Source: Burkholderiaceae bacterium (GTDB taxonomy: Bacteria; Pseudomonadota; Gammaproteobacteria; Burkholderiales; Burkholderiaceae_C). Taken from it: DNA of 64,000 bases. This document shows positions 31,987 to 41,420 of this stretch, piece after piece. Location: positions 1-64,000 of the forward strand of contig JAEUPI010000217.1 of assembly GCA_016790175.1 (NCBI GenBank). Reading direction: 5' to 3'. Both the position numbers and the translations under genes were made by a program. How positions within the stretch are numbered: position 1 is the first letter of the stretch; each line of letters begins with the position of its first letter. The notes under the pieces were generated by a model, which was not told the origin of the DNA, ran no database searches, and worked only from the letters and a program-made list of their open reading frames with translations.

Positions 31987-32451
31987 CTAGTCCCGGCCCG
32001 CAGGTGTTCGCAGGAACTCGGCGAACCCTGGGTCGCTGTAGGCCTGGGGCGGAAGCTCGTCCACCAGCAGTGCAGCATCGACCTCCGCAGCGGCCGAGAT
32101 CTGCTCTTCCGTGTAGCGCTGTTGAATCAGCAACAGGCCGCCCACGAGAACGGCCAGAGGCAGGACGGAGGCAAGCCGAAGCCACCAGGACGGTGGCCCG
32201 GCCAATGCCGCGACGCCACCGCGGCCGCTCATCTCGGATCCAGCGGTCTGGGCGGACAGCTTGCGAAGCGCACGGGCGCGGTCGATCGACCGCTCGCGGG
32301 CCACGCGCAGGCGTTCCGACACGTCATGCGGAAGCTGTTCCAGGCCGGCGTTGAGATGACTGGCGAGGCGCAGCGCGATCCGCGCCTCCAGCACGTCGCG
32401 CTGCGCGGGCGCTTCCGTGCCTGAGGGGTGAAGGGTCAGCCGGAGGTTCAT
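31987..32451 (-). CDS. DUF3619 single-pass membrane protein, candidate anti-sigma factor
   Basis: A 154-residue protein. Residues 1-88 are cytoplasmic, charged and helical. One transmembrane helix follows (about 91-110, LRLASVLPLAVLVGGLLLIQ). The last ~40 residues would face the periplasm and are acidic. This is the layout of an ECF anti-sigma factor, and the gene is the direct partner of the ECF sigma gene (ATGA overlap at 32448-32451). DUF3619 has no established function. Anti-sigma activity is an inference from topology and context. Confidence 0.78.
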   Translation of the reverse strand: MNLRLTLHPSGTEAPAQRDVLEARIALRLASHLNAGLEQLPHDVSERLRVARERSIDRARALRKLSAQTAGSEMSGRGGVAALAGPPSWWLRLASVLPLAVLVGGLLLIQQRYTEEQISAAAEVDAALLVDELPPQAYSDPGFAEFLRTPAGRD

Positions 32452-33014
32452 AGTGTGATTCCCTTGGTGCGCAGAGCCTTTGCCAACGCATGGACCGCCC
32501 TGGAACAGTGGGTCTTCACGCTGCCCTCGGAACAACCCATGGCCGCCGCCGTCTCGGCCACGTCGAGTTCCTCCCAGTAACGGAGGAGAAACGCTTCGCG
32601 TTGACGCTGGGGGAGTTGCTGCACTTCCCGATCGATCAGAAGCAGGATCTGGGCCCGTCCGACACTGTCGGCCGCGCTCTCGGCGCCCATGGCGCCGTCG
32701 GCGGACTCCAGAGTTTCCAGCAGATCGAAGTCACCGCCCTCGGCGTCGGTCTCGAAGTCCGAGAAGTTTTGCACCACGGCGTTACGCACCCGCTGACGCC
32801 GAAACCAGTCCATCGTGGCGTTGGACAGGATGCGCTGGAACAGCAGCGGCAACTCGGCCGGGGGCCGATCGGCGTATTTCTCCGCCAGCCGGATCATCGA
32901 GTCCTGCACGATGTCCAGCGCCGCCTCGTCATTGCGGACCGCATAGGCCGTGCGCTTGAAGGCACGCCGCTCGACGCTCTTGAGGAAATCGGAGAGTTCT
33001 TTGTCGGTCGCCAA
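32448..33014 (-). CDS. ECF-type RNA polymerase sigma factor
   Basis: A 188-residue sigma-70 family protein. Region 2 is ALDIVQDSMIRLAEKY to MDWFRRQRVRNAV, an acidic linker carries FETDAEGGDFDLLETLES, and region 4 is LPQRQREAFLLRYWEELDVAETAAAMGCSEGSVKTH. Region 3 is absent, as in ECF sigmas. It starts at TTG 33014 because the ATDKELSDFLKSVE opening is the usual start of this Burkholderiales group; the ribosome site is weak. It heads a minus-strand operon and is divergent from ilvI. The target promoter is not visible. Confidence 0.88.
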   Translation of the reverse strand: MATDKELSDFLKSVERRAFKRTAYAVRNDEAALDIVQDSMIRLAEKYADRPPAELPLLFQRILSNATMDWFRRQRVRNAVVQNFSDFETDAEGGDFDLLETLESADGAMGAESAADSVGRAQILLLIDREVQQLPQRQREAFLLRYWEELDVAETAAAMGCSEGSVKTHCSRAVHALAKALRTKGITL

Positions 33015-33094
33015 GAGAGAGGCCCGCTGCGCTCGTCCGGCCCTTGCTGAAAGCCGCGCGATTATGTCATCGGGTGCTCAGTTGTTCGGGCTCC

Positions 33095-33123
33095 TTGGGC
33101 CGGGCGCTCGACAATGCAATAAT
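33095..33123 (+). promoter_or_regulatory. Candidate promoter of the ilvI operon
   Basis: TTGGGC (33095-33100) and AATAAT (33118-33123) are separated by 17 bases, with TGC before the -10 as an extended element. It lies 150 bases before ilvI, within the 257-base space shared with the divergent ECF operon, so the leader would be about 140 bases long. No BCAA leader peptide or terminator was found in it. Confidence 0.5.
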
Positions 33124-33271
33124 GTTGCTTCGCACAAGACAGCATGCGATCAACGGCCGGCATCCGACCCGGAGCGGCTGTGGTCGATCGCCAAGGCTTC
33201 GATTCCGCCTCACGAGGGCGCGAGGAGAAGCACCGACGGTTTTTCGTTAGAGAAATTCACTGAGGTTCGAC

Positions 33272-35059
33272 ATGGACGTTTCTACCGCGGAGTCGCGGCG
33301 CGCCGCGCCGTCGCAAGGCGCCGCAACTCTCCCCCCCAGCTCCCGTACCGAGTCCAACGGCTCGGAGATCCTGGTGCGCTGCCTGCAGTCCGAGGGCGTC
33401 AAGTACGTCTGGGGCTATCCCGGTGGCGCCGTGCTGTACATCTACGACGCGCTGTACAAGCAGGACAGCATCCAGCACGTGCTGGTGCGGCATGAGCAGG
33501 CTGCCGTGCATGCGGCCGATGGCTACGCTCGTGCCACAGGCGACGTCGGCGTCGCGCTGGTGACTTCCGGGCCGGGGGTCACGAATGCCGTGACCGGCAT
33601 CGCCACCGCCTACATGGATTCGATCCCGATGGTGATCGTTTCCGGCCAGGTGCCGACACCGGCCATCGGGCTCGATGCATTCCAGGAATGCGACACCGTG
33701 GGCATCACGCGGCCGATCGTGAAGCACAACTTCCTTGTCAAGGATGTGCGCGATCTGGCGTTGACAATGAAGAAGGCCTTCCATATCGCCCGCACCGGAC
33801 GACCTGGCCCTGTCGTGGTCGATATTCCGAAGGACGTGTCACTGAAGACTGCGCCGTTCGCCTATCCCGAACGTGTGGAGATGCGGTCGTACAACCCGGT
33901 GCGCAAGGGGCACGGCGGCCAGATTCGCAAGGCGCTTCAGTTGCTGCTGCACGCCAAGCGGCCCTACATCTACACCGGCGGGGGCGTGGTGCTCGGCAAT
34001 GCGTCAGCCGAACTGCGCGAACTGTGCGACCTGCTCGGCTTTCCCTGCACGAACACGCTGATGGGCCTGGGGGCTATCGCTGCGAGCGACCCCAAGTTCC
34101 TGGGCATGCTCGGCATGCACGGCACGTATGAGGCCAACATGACGATGCAGCACTGCGACGTCTTGCTGGCCGTCGGCGCCCGCTTCGACGATCGGGTGAT
34201 CGGCAATCCGAAACACTTCGCCTCGGTCGAACGCAAGATCGTTCACGTGGATATCGACCCGTCGTCGATCTCGAAGCGCGTGAAGGTCGACGTACCGATC
34301 GTCGGCGATGTGAAGGACGTCCTGCAGGAGTTGATTGCTCAGCTCAAGGAGGGTCAGGCGCGACCCGACGCCACCGCGCTGGCGGCGTGGTGGAGCCAGA
34401 TCAACGAGTGGCGCAAGCGTGAATGCCTGAGCTACAAGCGCAGCGCCGAGTTGATCAAGCCGCAACAGGTGATCGAGACGCTGTGGGAGCTGACACGCGG
34501 CACCGACGCCTACGTCACCTCCGACGTCGGCCAGCACCAGATGTGGGCGGCGCAGTTCTACCGATTCGAGGAGCCCCGCCGATGGATCAACAGTGGCGGG
34601 CTGGGCACGATGGGCGTCGGGCTGCCCTATGCGATGGGGATCAAACTCGCCAAACCCGAGGCCGACGTGTTCTGCGTCACCGGCGAGGGGTCGATCCAGA
34701 TGTGCATCCAGGAGCTCTCGACGTGCGCGCAGTACCGGACGCCGGTGAAGATCGTGTCGCTGAACAACCGCTATCTGGGCATGGTGCGCCAATGGCAGCA
34801 ACTCGACTACGGCGGGCGCTACTCTCACAGCTACATGGACGCGCTGCCCGATTTCGTGAAACTTGCGGAGGCCTATGGGCATGTCGGCATGCTGGTCGAG
34901 CGGCCGGGCGACGTGGAACCGGCACTGCGCGAAGCGATCAAGCTGAAAGACCGCACCGTGTTCCTCGATGTGCGCACCGATCCGACCGAGAACGTCTGGC
35001 CAATGGTGCAGGCGGGCAAGGGGATCACCGAGATGCTGCTGGGTTCCGAAGACCTCTGA
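33272..35059 (+). CDS. ilvI: Acetolactate synthase large subunit
   Basis: A 595-residue ThDP-dependent enzyme, the first common step in valine and leucine synthesis; it condenses two pyruvates, or pyruvate with 2-ketobutyrate. Catalytic Glu lies in VRHEQAAVHAADGYAR near residue 75. The FAD/ThDP regions TSGPGVTNAVTGIA, GYPGGAVLYIYDAL and GEGSIQMCIQELSTC (ThDP-Mg) are present. An N-terminal extension of about 28 low-complexity residues precedes the core. Partnered by ilvH after 163 bases with no gene between. Could equally be named ilvB. Confidence 0.96.
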   Translation: MDVSTAESRRAAPSQGAATLPPSSRTESNGSEILVRCLQSEGVKYVWGYPGGAVLYIYDALYKQDSIQHVLVRHEQAAVHAADGYARATGDVGVALVTSGPGVTNAVTGIATAYMDSIPMVIVSGQVPTPAIGLDAFQECDTVGITRPIVKHNFLVKDVRDLALTMKKAFHIARTGRPGPVVVDIPKDVSLKTAPFAYPERVEMRSYNPVRKGHGGQIRKALQLLLHAKRPYIYTGGGVVLGNASAELRELCDLLGFPCTNTLMGLGAIAASDPKFLGMLGMHGTYEANMTMQHCDVLLAVGARFDDRVIGNPKHFASVERKIVHVDIDPSSISKRVKVDVPIVGDVKDVLQELIAQLKEGQARPDATALAAWWSQINEWRKRECLSYKRSAELIKPQQVIETLWELTRGTDAYVTSDVGQHQMWAAQFYRFEEPRRWINSGGLGTMGVGLPYAMGIKLAKPEADVFCVTGEGSIQMCIQELSTCAQYRTPVKIVSLNNRYLGMVRQWQQLDYGGRYSHSYMDALPDFVKLAEAYGHVGMLVERPGDVEPALREAIKLKDRTVFLDVRTDPTENVWPMVQAGKGITEMLLGSEDL

Positions 35060-35222
35060 GGCCGGAGCCGTGGCCCACCGGGCGGCGTTACCGCGTCGCC
35101 AAAGGGTGTCACGGCGAGGCGTCGAGGTCGAAGCAGCCAATCAACAACCGAATTTCGAACCACGCAGCCAAGGCGCGACGGTTACCGCCGTCGTCGCCGA
35201 AGAGCGCGAAGGACGAATCCAC

Positions 35223-35714
35223 ATGAAACACATCATTGCCGTCCTGCTGGAAAACGAGCCTGGAGCGCTGTCGCGCGTGGTCGCTCTGTTTTCCGCCCGC
35301 GGCTACAACATCGAGAGCCTGACGGTGGCACCCACCGAGGACGCCTCGCTCTCGCGCATGACGATCGTGACCACCGGCTCGGACGAAGTGATCGAACAGA
35401 TCACCAAGCACCTGAACCGCCTGATCGAAGTCGTGAAGGTGGTCGATCTCACCGAAGGCAGTTTCACCGAACGCGAGCTGATGCTGATCAAAGTGCGCGC
35501 GGTGGGCAAGGAGCGCGAGGAGATGAAGCGTATGGCCGATATCTTTCGCGGCCGCATCATCGACGTCACCGACAAGAGCTACACGATCGAGTTGACGGGT
35601 GATGCCGCCAAGCTCGATGCCTTCATCGACGGCGTGGACCGCGTGTCCATCCTGGAAACGGTGCGCACCGGAACGAGCGGCATCGGCCGTGGCGAGCGCA
35701 TCCTGCGTGTGTAG
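35223..35714 (+). CDS. ilvH: Acetolactate synthase small (regulatory) subunit
   Basis: A 163-residue regulatory subunit. An N-terminal ACT domain (residues 1-75, MKHIIAVLLENEPGALSRVV) binds valine for feedback inhibition; the C-terminal domain (about 80-160, ELMLIKVRAVGKEREE) contacts the large subunit. Length equals E. coli IlvH (163). The 163-base spacer after ilvI has no stop in this frame, but the ATG at 35223 starts the conserved ACT sequence. The gene is followed by ilvC after 67 bases. Confidence 0.96.
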   Translation: MKHIIAVLLENEPGALSRVVALFSARGYNIESLTVAPTEDASLSRMTIVTTGSDEVIEQITKHLNRLIEVVKVVDLTEGSFTERELMLIKVRAVGKEREEMKRMADIFRGRIIDVTDKSYTIELTGDAAKLDAFIDGVDRVSILETVRTGTSGIGRGERILRV

Positions 35715-35724
35715 GCGAGGCTAG

Positions 35725-36798
<1,074 letters not shown>

Positions 36799-36832
36799 CA
36801 GCTCTTCTTCGACCGAAGTCGAGGCAATGTCG

Positions 36833-37666
36833 ATGAACGATCCGCACCCGCAGGTCGAGCTTCACTCGGGCGAAAACGTCGAGCCGGTACGGCCTCGCCG
36901 CAAGGGCATCTACATCCTGCCCAACCTGTTCACGTTGGCGTCGCTGTTCGGTGGCTTCTATGCGATCGTGATGGCGATGAACGACCGATTCGAGAATGCG
37001 GCGATCGGGATCTTCTGCGCAATGGTGCTCGACAGCCTCGACGGTCGCGTGGCGCGGATGACTCATACGCAGAGCGCCTTCGGCGAGCAGATGGACAGTC
37101 TATCGGACATGGTGAGCTTCGGCGCTGCACCGGCACTCATCGTGTACGAATGGGCGCTCAAGGGCCTCGGCAAGCTCGGATGGATCGCTGCGTTCGTCTA
37201 CTGTGCCGGGGCGGCGCTGCGGCTGGCGCGTTTCAACACCAACATCGGCGTCGTCGACAAGCGGTACTTCCAGGGTCTACCGAGCCCCGCCGCAGCGGCC
37301 CTGGTGACCGGGTTGATCTGGGTGTTCGACGACTATGGCGTGAAGAACGTGATTCGCATCGAGTGGCTGGCGTGGATGGCGTTCGGCGTGACGCTCTACG
37401 CGGGGCTCACGATGGTGACGAATGTGCCGTTCTACAGCTTCAAGGACATCAGCTTCAAGCGCAGCGTGCCCTTCATATCCATCGTTGCGATCGCGCTGGG
37501 GTTCGCGGTGGTGACCATCCACCCTCCATTGGTCTTGTTCGGCCTGTTCTGCGTTTACGGGTTCTCCGGCTACGCGGTTTATGGCTATCGTCGCGCCAAG
37601 GGCAAGCCGGTCAGCGTGATCGCCACGTCGACCGACGAGCCCGACGAAGCGGGGCTGCACCGCTGA
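36833..37666 (+). CDS. pssA: CDP-diacylglycerol-serine O-phosphatidyltransferase
   Basis: A 277-residue membrane enzyme that makes phosphatidylserine, the precursor of phosphatidylethanolamine. The CDP-alcohol phosphotransferase motif spans DSLDGRVARMTHTQSAFGEQ and continues to MDSLSDM, with all Asp residues present. About six to eight transmembrane helices follow. ATG 36833 has GAGG eight bases upstream; the ATG at 36827 would add two residues and sits only two bases from that site. pssA follows ilvC after about 30 bases and precedes the leuA leader. This ilvC-pssA-leuA order recurs in Burkholderiales. Confidence 0.95.
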   Translation: MNDPHPQVELHSGENVEPVRPRRKGIYILPNLFTLASLFGGFYAIVMAMNDRFENAAIGIFCAMVLDSLDGRVARMTHTQSAFGEQMDSLSDMVSFGAAPALIVYEWALKGLGKLGWIAAFVYCAGAALRLARFNTNIGVVDKRYFQGLPSPAAAALVTGLIWVFDDYGVKNVIRIEWLAWMAFGVTLYAGLTMVTNVPFYSFKDISFKRSVPFISIVAIALGFAVVTIHPPLVLFGLFCVYGFSGYAVYGYRRAKGKPVSVIATSTDEPDEAGLHR

Positions 37667-37671
37667 CCCCG

Positions 37672-37701
37672 TTGCGGCGGTTCCGCTCATGCTGCTATAG
37701 T
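37672..37701 (+). promoter_or_regulatory. Candidate promoter of leuA leader transcript
   Basis: TTGCGG (37672-37677) and TATAGT (37696-37701) are spaced 18 bases, with TG at 37693-37694 giving an extended -10. The transcript would begin almost exactly at the leader peptide's ATG (37708), which may make that peptide leaderless. Confidence 0.55.
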
Positions 37702-37707
37702 GCCGCC

Positions 37708-37764
37708 ATGGTCGAGCGCATTGCTCTGTCGCTGCTACTGCTAGGCGTGCCAAGGGTTCGCTGA
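37708..37764 (+). CDS. leuL: Leucine-rich leader peptide of leuA
   Basis: An 18-codon ORF reading MVERIALSLLLLGVPRVR. It has four consecutive Leu codons (CTG CTA CTG CTA, two of them the rare CTA) and a fifth Leu nearby. It sits between a good promoter and the terminator hairpin that precedes leuA. This is the design of amino-acid attenuators: when leucyl-tRNA is scarce the ribosome stalls on the Leu run and the hairpin fails to form. The name leuL is used by analogy with E. coli. Confidence 0.78.
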   Translation: MVERIALSLLLLGVPRVR

Positions 37765-37794
37765 CCAGACTCGACCTCGTCTTCTTTCTGCTCA

Positions 37795-37830
37795 ACGGCC
37801 CGCCTGTATCGCACAGCGGGCCGTTTTGCT
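37795..37830 (+). terminator. Attenuator hairpin before leuA
   Basis: ACGGCCCGC (37795-37803) pairs perfectly with GCGGGCCGT (37816-37824) across a 12-base loop, followed by TTTGCTTT. It lies 31 bases downstream of the leader stop and 31 bases before the leuA ATG. Competing antiterminator pairing was not worked out. Confidence 0.82.
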
Positions 37831-37860
37831 TTCGAGTGGTTGACCTTCTAGGGGATTCCG

Positions 37861-39402
37861 ATGGCCGACAAGCTGATCATCTTCGACACCACCTTGCGCG
37901 ACGGCGAGCAGTCGCCCGGCGCTTCGATGACGCGCGAGGAGAAGCTGCGTATCGCGCGGCAGCTCGAACGGCTGCGGGTGGATGTGATCGAGGCGGGGTT
38001 CGCAGCGTCGTCGAACGGCGATTTCGAAGCCGTGCGCGCCATTGCTTCGGCGATTCGCGACAGCACGGTCTGCTCGCTGGCGCGCGCCAACGACCGCGAC
38101 ATCGCGCGTGCTGCCGAGGCGTTGAAAGGCGCCGGTCACGCGCGTATCCACACCTTCATCGCCACCAGCCCTCTGCACATGGAGAAGAAGCTGCGCATGT
38201 CGCCGGATCAGGTACTGGAACAGGCCCGGCTGTCGGTGCGCTATGCGCGCAAACTCTGCGACGACGTGGAATTCTCGCCGGAGGACGGCTATCGCTCGGA
38301 ACCGGACTTCCTGTGCCGCGTGCTCGAGGCGGTGATCCAGGAAGGTGCCACGACGATCAACATCCCCGACACCGTGGGCTATGCCGTCCCCGAGCTCTAT
38401 GGCAGCTTCATCGCCATGTTGCGCGAGCGTGTACCCAACTCCGGCAAGGCCGTCTGGTCGGTCCATTGTCACAACGACCTCGGCATGGCCGTGGCCAACT
38501 CGCTGGCTGGCGTGAAGATCGGTGGCGCGCGGCAGATCGAGTGCACGATCAACGGCCTCGGTGAGCGGGCGGGCAACTGCTCGCTGGAAGAAGTGGTGAT
38601 GGCGGTAAAGACGCGCCGCGACTACTTCGGTCTGGACCTGGGCATCGACACCACGCAGATCGTTCCCGCATCGCGGATGGTGAGCCAGACCACGGGCTTC
38701 GTCGTCCAACCGAACAAGGCGGTGGTCGGCGCCAACGCCTTCGCGCATGCCTCCGGTATTCACCAGGATGGCGTGTTGAAGGCGCGCGACACCTACGAGA
38801 TCATGCGTGCCGAAGACGTCGGCTGGTCGGCCAACAAGATCGTGCTCGGCAAGCTCAGCGGCCGCAACGCATTCAAGCAGCGCCTGCAGGAACTGGGCAT
38901 CGAACTCGAGTCCGAGTCCGACATCAACGCCGCGTTTGCGCGCTTCAAGGACCTGGCCGACCGAAAAAGCGAGATCTTCGACGAGGACATCATCGCGCTG
39001 GTGGGCGACGAGAGCGTCACGCACCAGCAGGAGCACTTCCGGCTTCTAGGCCTCCGGCAGCAAAGCGAAACCGGTGAGCGGCCGCACGCGCGAGTGAGCT
39101 TCACCGTCGGCGACACCGAGCACCAGGCCGAAAGCGACGGCAACGGACCGGTGGATGCGAGCCTGAAGGCGATCGAGTCGCGGGTGAACTCCGGGGCGGA
39201 GTTGCTGCTGTACTCGGTCAACGCCATCACCACCGGCAGCACCGAATCGCAGGGCGAGGTCACTGTGAGGCTGCAACTCGGCGGACGGATCGTCAACGGC
39301 GTGGGGGCCGACCCGGACATCGTGGTGGCCTCTGCCAAGGCCTATCTGGCTGCACTGAACAAACTGCATCAGAACACCGAGCGAGTGGCGGCGCAGGGCT
39401 GA
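37861..39402 (+). CDS. leuA: 2-isopropylmalate synthase
   Basis: A 513-residue enzyme that condenses acetyl-CoA with 2-ketoisovalerate, the first committed step of leucine synthesis. [17 protein letters not shown] opens the TIM barrel with its metal site. [17 protein letters not shown] is the second metal region. The C-terminal ~120 residues (from about residue 390) form the LeuA dimer domain that mediates leucine feedback. Length matches E. coli LeuA (523). The gene is preceded by the leader/attenuator and an AGGGG ribosome site. Confidence 0.97.
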   Translation: MADKLIIFDTTLRDGEQSPGASMTREEKLRIARQLERLRVDVIEAGFAASSNGDFEAVRAIASAIRDSTVCSLARANDRDIARAAEALKGAGHARIHTFIATSPLHMEKKLRMSPDQVLEQARLSVRYARKLCDDVEFSPEDGYRSEPDFLCRVLEAVIQEGATTINIPDTVGYAVPELYGSFIAMLRERVPNSGKAVWSVHCHNDLGMAVANSLAGVKIGGARQIECTINGLGERAGNCSLEEVVMAVKTRRDYFGLDLGIDTTQIVPASRMVSQTTGFVVQPNKAVVGANAFAHASGIHQDGVLKARDTYEIMRAEDVGWSANKIVLGKLSGRNAFKQRLQELGIELESESDINAAFARFKDLADRKSEIFDEDIIALVGDESVTHQQEHFRLLGLRQQSETGERPHARVSFTVGDTEHQAESDGNGPVDASLKAIESRVNSGAELLLYSVNAITTGSTESQGEVTVRLQLGGRIVNGVGADPDIVVASAKAYLAALNKLHQNTERVAAQG

Positions 39403-39410
39403 GTGAGATC

Positions 39411-39430
39411 TGCACGGGTCGGGCCGTGCA
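39411..39430 (+). terminator. Weak hairpin after leuA
   Basis: TGCACGG (39411-39417) pairs with CCGTGCA (39424-39430) around a six-base loop, just after the leuA stop. There is no T run, so termination would be weak or Rho-assisted. Confidence 0.4.
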
Positions 39431-39450
39431 GAATCAACATCGCGTCACAC

Positions 39451-39479
39451 TTGAGGAAAACTACCTAAGCATTTGATAT
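39451..39479 (+). promoter_or_regulatory. Candidate promoter of the PBP7-like gene
   Basis: TTGAGG (39451-39456) and TGATAT (39474-39479) with a 17-base spacer, about 70 bases before the start codon, in an AT-richer patch than the surrounding DNA. Confidence 0.5.
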
Positions 39480-39548
39480 TGCGTCGCTTTTTGGTGGCCT
39501 ATAGACTCGCACAGTCGGCAAGCGGTCCGGCGGAAAGCAAGAGTCACG

Positions 39549-40652
39549 ATGATGGGCAGTCGTTGGGGCGATGGGGTCAAGCTGTGTCTGACCGGTTGGG
39601 CCACCGCCGCGATCGTGATGGGTCTTGCCACCTTCGTGAGTCCTTCGATCGCGGCAAAGACGACCAAGAGTCGAGCAGAAGCCAAGTCTGCGGCTCCCGC
39701 CAAGACAGTGTCCAAGCGACGCAAGGCCCGTGTCGCACAGGCGCGGCCGTCGGCGGCCCAGCTGCAGGGGCTGCGTGCCACCGACGATCCGCTCGACCTG
39801 CGGTCCAGTGTGGCACTGGTGGTCGACCAGGACACCGACGAGGTCCTGCTGAGCAAGAACCCGGAGGCGGTGCTGCCGATCGCCTCGATCACCAAGCTGA
39901 TGACGGCGATCGTCGTTGTCGACGCCGGACAGCCGATGGACGAGTCGCTCCGTGTCGAGCGAGTCGCGCTCGACACGCCGCGCAATAACCGCACACGTCT
40001 GAAAGTTGGCGCCGAGTTGACCCGCGGCGAGCTGATGCATCTGGCGCTCATGTCGTCGGAGAACCGTGCGGCTCACGCGTTGGGCGCCAACTATCCGGGC
40101 GGCATTCCGGCATTGGTCGAGGCCATGAATGGCAAAGCGCGTGAACTCGGCATGCACGATTCGCATTTCGTCGAGCCCACGGGGCTTTCGAGCGAGAACA
40201 AGTCGAGCGCGCATGACCTGACCCTGCTGGTCAAGGCCGCCTATCAGCACCCAGAGCTGCGCGAGTACTCCACGAGTCCCGACGCGGCGGTGCCTGTCGG
40301 GCGCCGCATGGTCCAGTTCAGGAACACGAACGCGCTGGTCCGCAGCCCCTCGTGGGAAATCGGACTCCAGAAGACAGGATTCATCTCGCAGGCCGGTCGG
40401 TGTTTGGTGATGCAGGCTGAGCTCGCTGGACGCAAGCTGATCATGGTCCTGCTCGACTCGGCCGGCCGTTACTCGCGCATCGGTGACGCCGAACGGATCC
40501 GGCGTTGGCTCCATGGCCGCATCGACGCGGCACCCGCCAATCCGACAGCATCGCCCGCTGCCGTCGTGACGACGACTCTCAGCCCCGCACTATCGGCCTC
40601 GATGGCCGAGGGCGGTGGAGATCTGCGCGGCGGTGGCGCGGACTCGTTCTAG
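39549..40652 (+). CDS. D-alanyl-D-alanine endopeptidase / carboxypeptidase (PBP7-like)
   Basis: A 367-residue low-molecular-weight penicillin-binding protein. All three active-site motifs are present: SITK (Ser113-Lys116), SEN (170-172) and KTG (275-277). A hydrophobic N-terminal segment (about 13-35) is a signal or anchor, followed by a Lys/Ala-rich linker. It trims or cleaves cross-links in periplasmic peptidoglycan, as PbpG does. The last ~50 residues are low-complexity and overlap the IclR gene tail-to-tail by 63 bases. ATG 39549 or the adjacent ATG 39552 may be used. Confidence 0.9.
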   Translation: MMGSRWGDGVKLCLTGWATAAIVMGLATFVSPSIAAKTTKSRAEAKSAAPAKTVSKRRKARVAQARPSAAQLQGLRATDDPLDLRSSVALVVDQDTDEVLLSKNPEAVLPIASITKLMTAIVVVDAGQPMDESLRVERVALDTPRNNRTRLKVGAELTRGELMHLALMSSENRAAHALGANYPGGIPALVEAMNGKARELGMHDSHFVEPTGLSSENKSSAHDLTLLVKAAYQHPELREYSTSPDAAVPVGRRMVQFRNTNALVRSPSWEIGLQKTGFISQAGRCLVMQAELAGRKLIMVLLDSAGRYSRIGDAERIRRWLHGRIDAAPANPTASPAAVVTTTLSPALSASMAEGGGDLRGGGADSF

Positions 40653-41390
40653 CCAAGACTCCTCCAGCCGATCCGCGGGCGCTGACACCGATAGCCCGGC
40701 GACCAGATTCGACTGATCGTCGAAGATGCCTGCCGCCAGGCAGCGCACGCCCAGTTCGAGCTCTTCGTCGTCGCGGGCCACAGCCGTCTGCCTGACCTGG
40801 GCCAGTTCTCGCTCCAGGCGGGGAAGATCGGTGATGCTGTTGCGCGTGTGGCCGGCCAGCCCGGTGCGGGTGGCATAGGCGCGGACGCGCTGAGCATCGT
40901 CGAACGCCAGGAACAGCTTGCCGACCGAAGTGAGATGCAGTGGCGCACGGCCGCCGACGGCGCGCACGACCTGCATGCCGGACCGCTCGCTGTAGGTGCG
41001 CTCGATGTAGACGATTTCGTCGCCCTGACGCACGGACAGGTTCACCGGCTGATGCGTCAACTTGTGCAGCTCTCGCATCGGACCGATGGCTGCGTCGCGT
41101 ACGTCGAGTCGCGCCTTCACCAGATTGCCGAGTTCCAGCAGCCGCATCCCAAGTCGGTAGCTGCCCGCCTCGGGTCGATCGACGAAGCGCCCGATCACCA
41201 GGTCATTGAGAATTCGGTGGGCGGTAGATGGGTGCAGGCCCGTGCGTTCTGTGAGTTGCTTCAACGGGACGGGATCCGGATGCTGTGCCAGCACGTCCAG
41301 CAGATCGAACATGCGTTCGATGACCTGGATCGCAGGTTCCTGCGGTCTGGATGACGATCGTGGTTGTCTGGCTGCCATACTGGAATGCAT
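40590..41390 (-). CDS. IclR-family transcriptional regulator
   Basis: A 266-residue repressor or activator. Winged helix near residues 22-80 (PLKQLTERTGLHPSTAHRILNDLV), then the IclR effector domain with SVRQGDEIVYIERTYSE and GVRCLAAGIFDDQ. Family members control acid and aromatic catabolism. No target gene is adjacent except hpnE (same strand, 30 bases upstream) and the PBP7-like gene (opposite strand). The start is ATG 41390, or ATG 41378 (MAARQPRSS). The ligand is unknown. Confidence 0.88.
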   Translation of the reverse strand: MHSSMAARQPRSSSRPQEPAIQVIERMFDLLDVLAQHPDPVPLKQLTERTGLHPSTAHRILNDLVIGRFVDRPEAGSYRLGMRLLELGNLVKARLDVRDAAIGPMRELHKLTHQPVNLSVRQGDEIVYIERTYSERSGMQVVRAVGGRAPLHLTSVGKLFLAFDDAQRVRAYATRTGLAGHTRNSITDLPRLERELAQVRQTAVARDDEELELGVRCLAAGIFDDQSNLVAGLSVSAPADRLEESWLERVRATAAQISTALGHRGR

Positions 41391-41420
41391 TCTCGCATGG
41401 CGAAAGCGTGCCGCGCGGCC

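Noticed and set aside
33122..33250. A 42-codon ORF before ilvI that could be a leader peptide
   Set aside because: Its ATG overlaps the proposed -10 box, so it would not be in that transcript. It lacks runs of Ile, Val or Leu codons, and no terminator follows.
35060..35222. The open frame through the ilvI-ilvH spacer, suggesting a longer IlvH
   Set aside because: The extra residues are not IlvH-like; MKHIIAVLLENEPG at 35223 begins the ACT domain and has a normal start.
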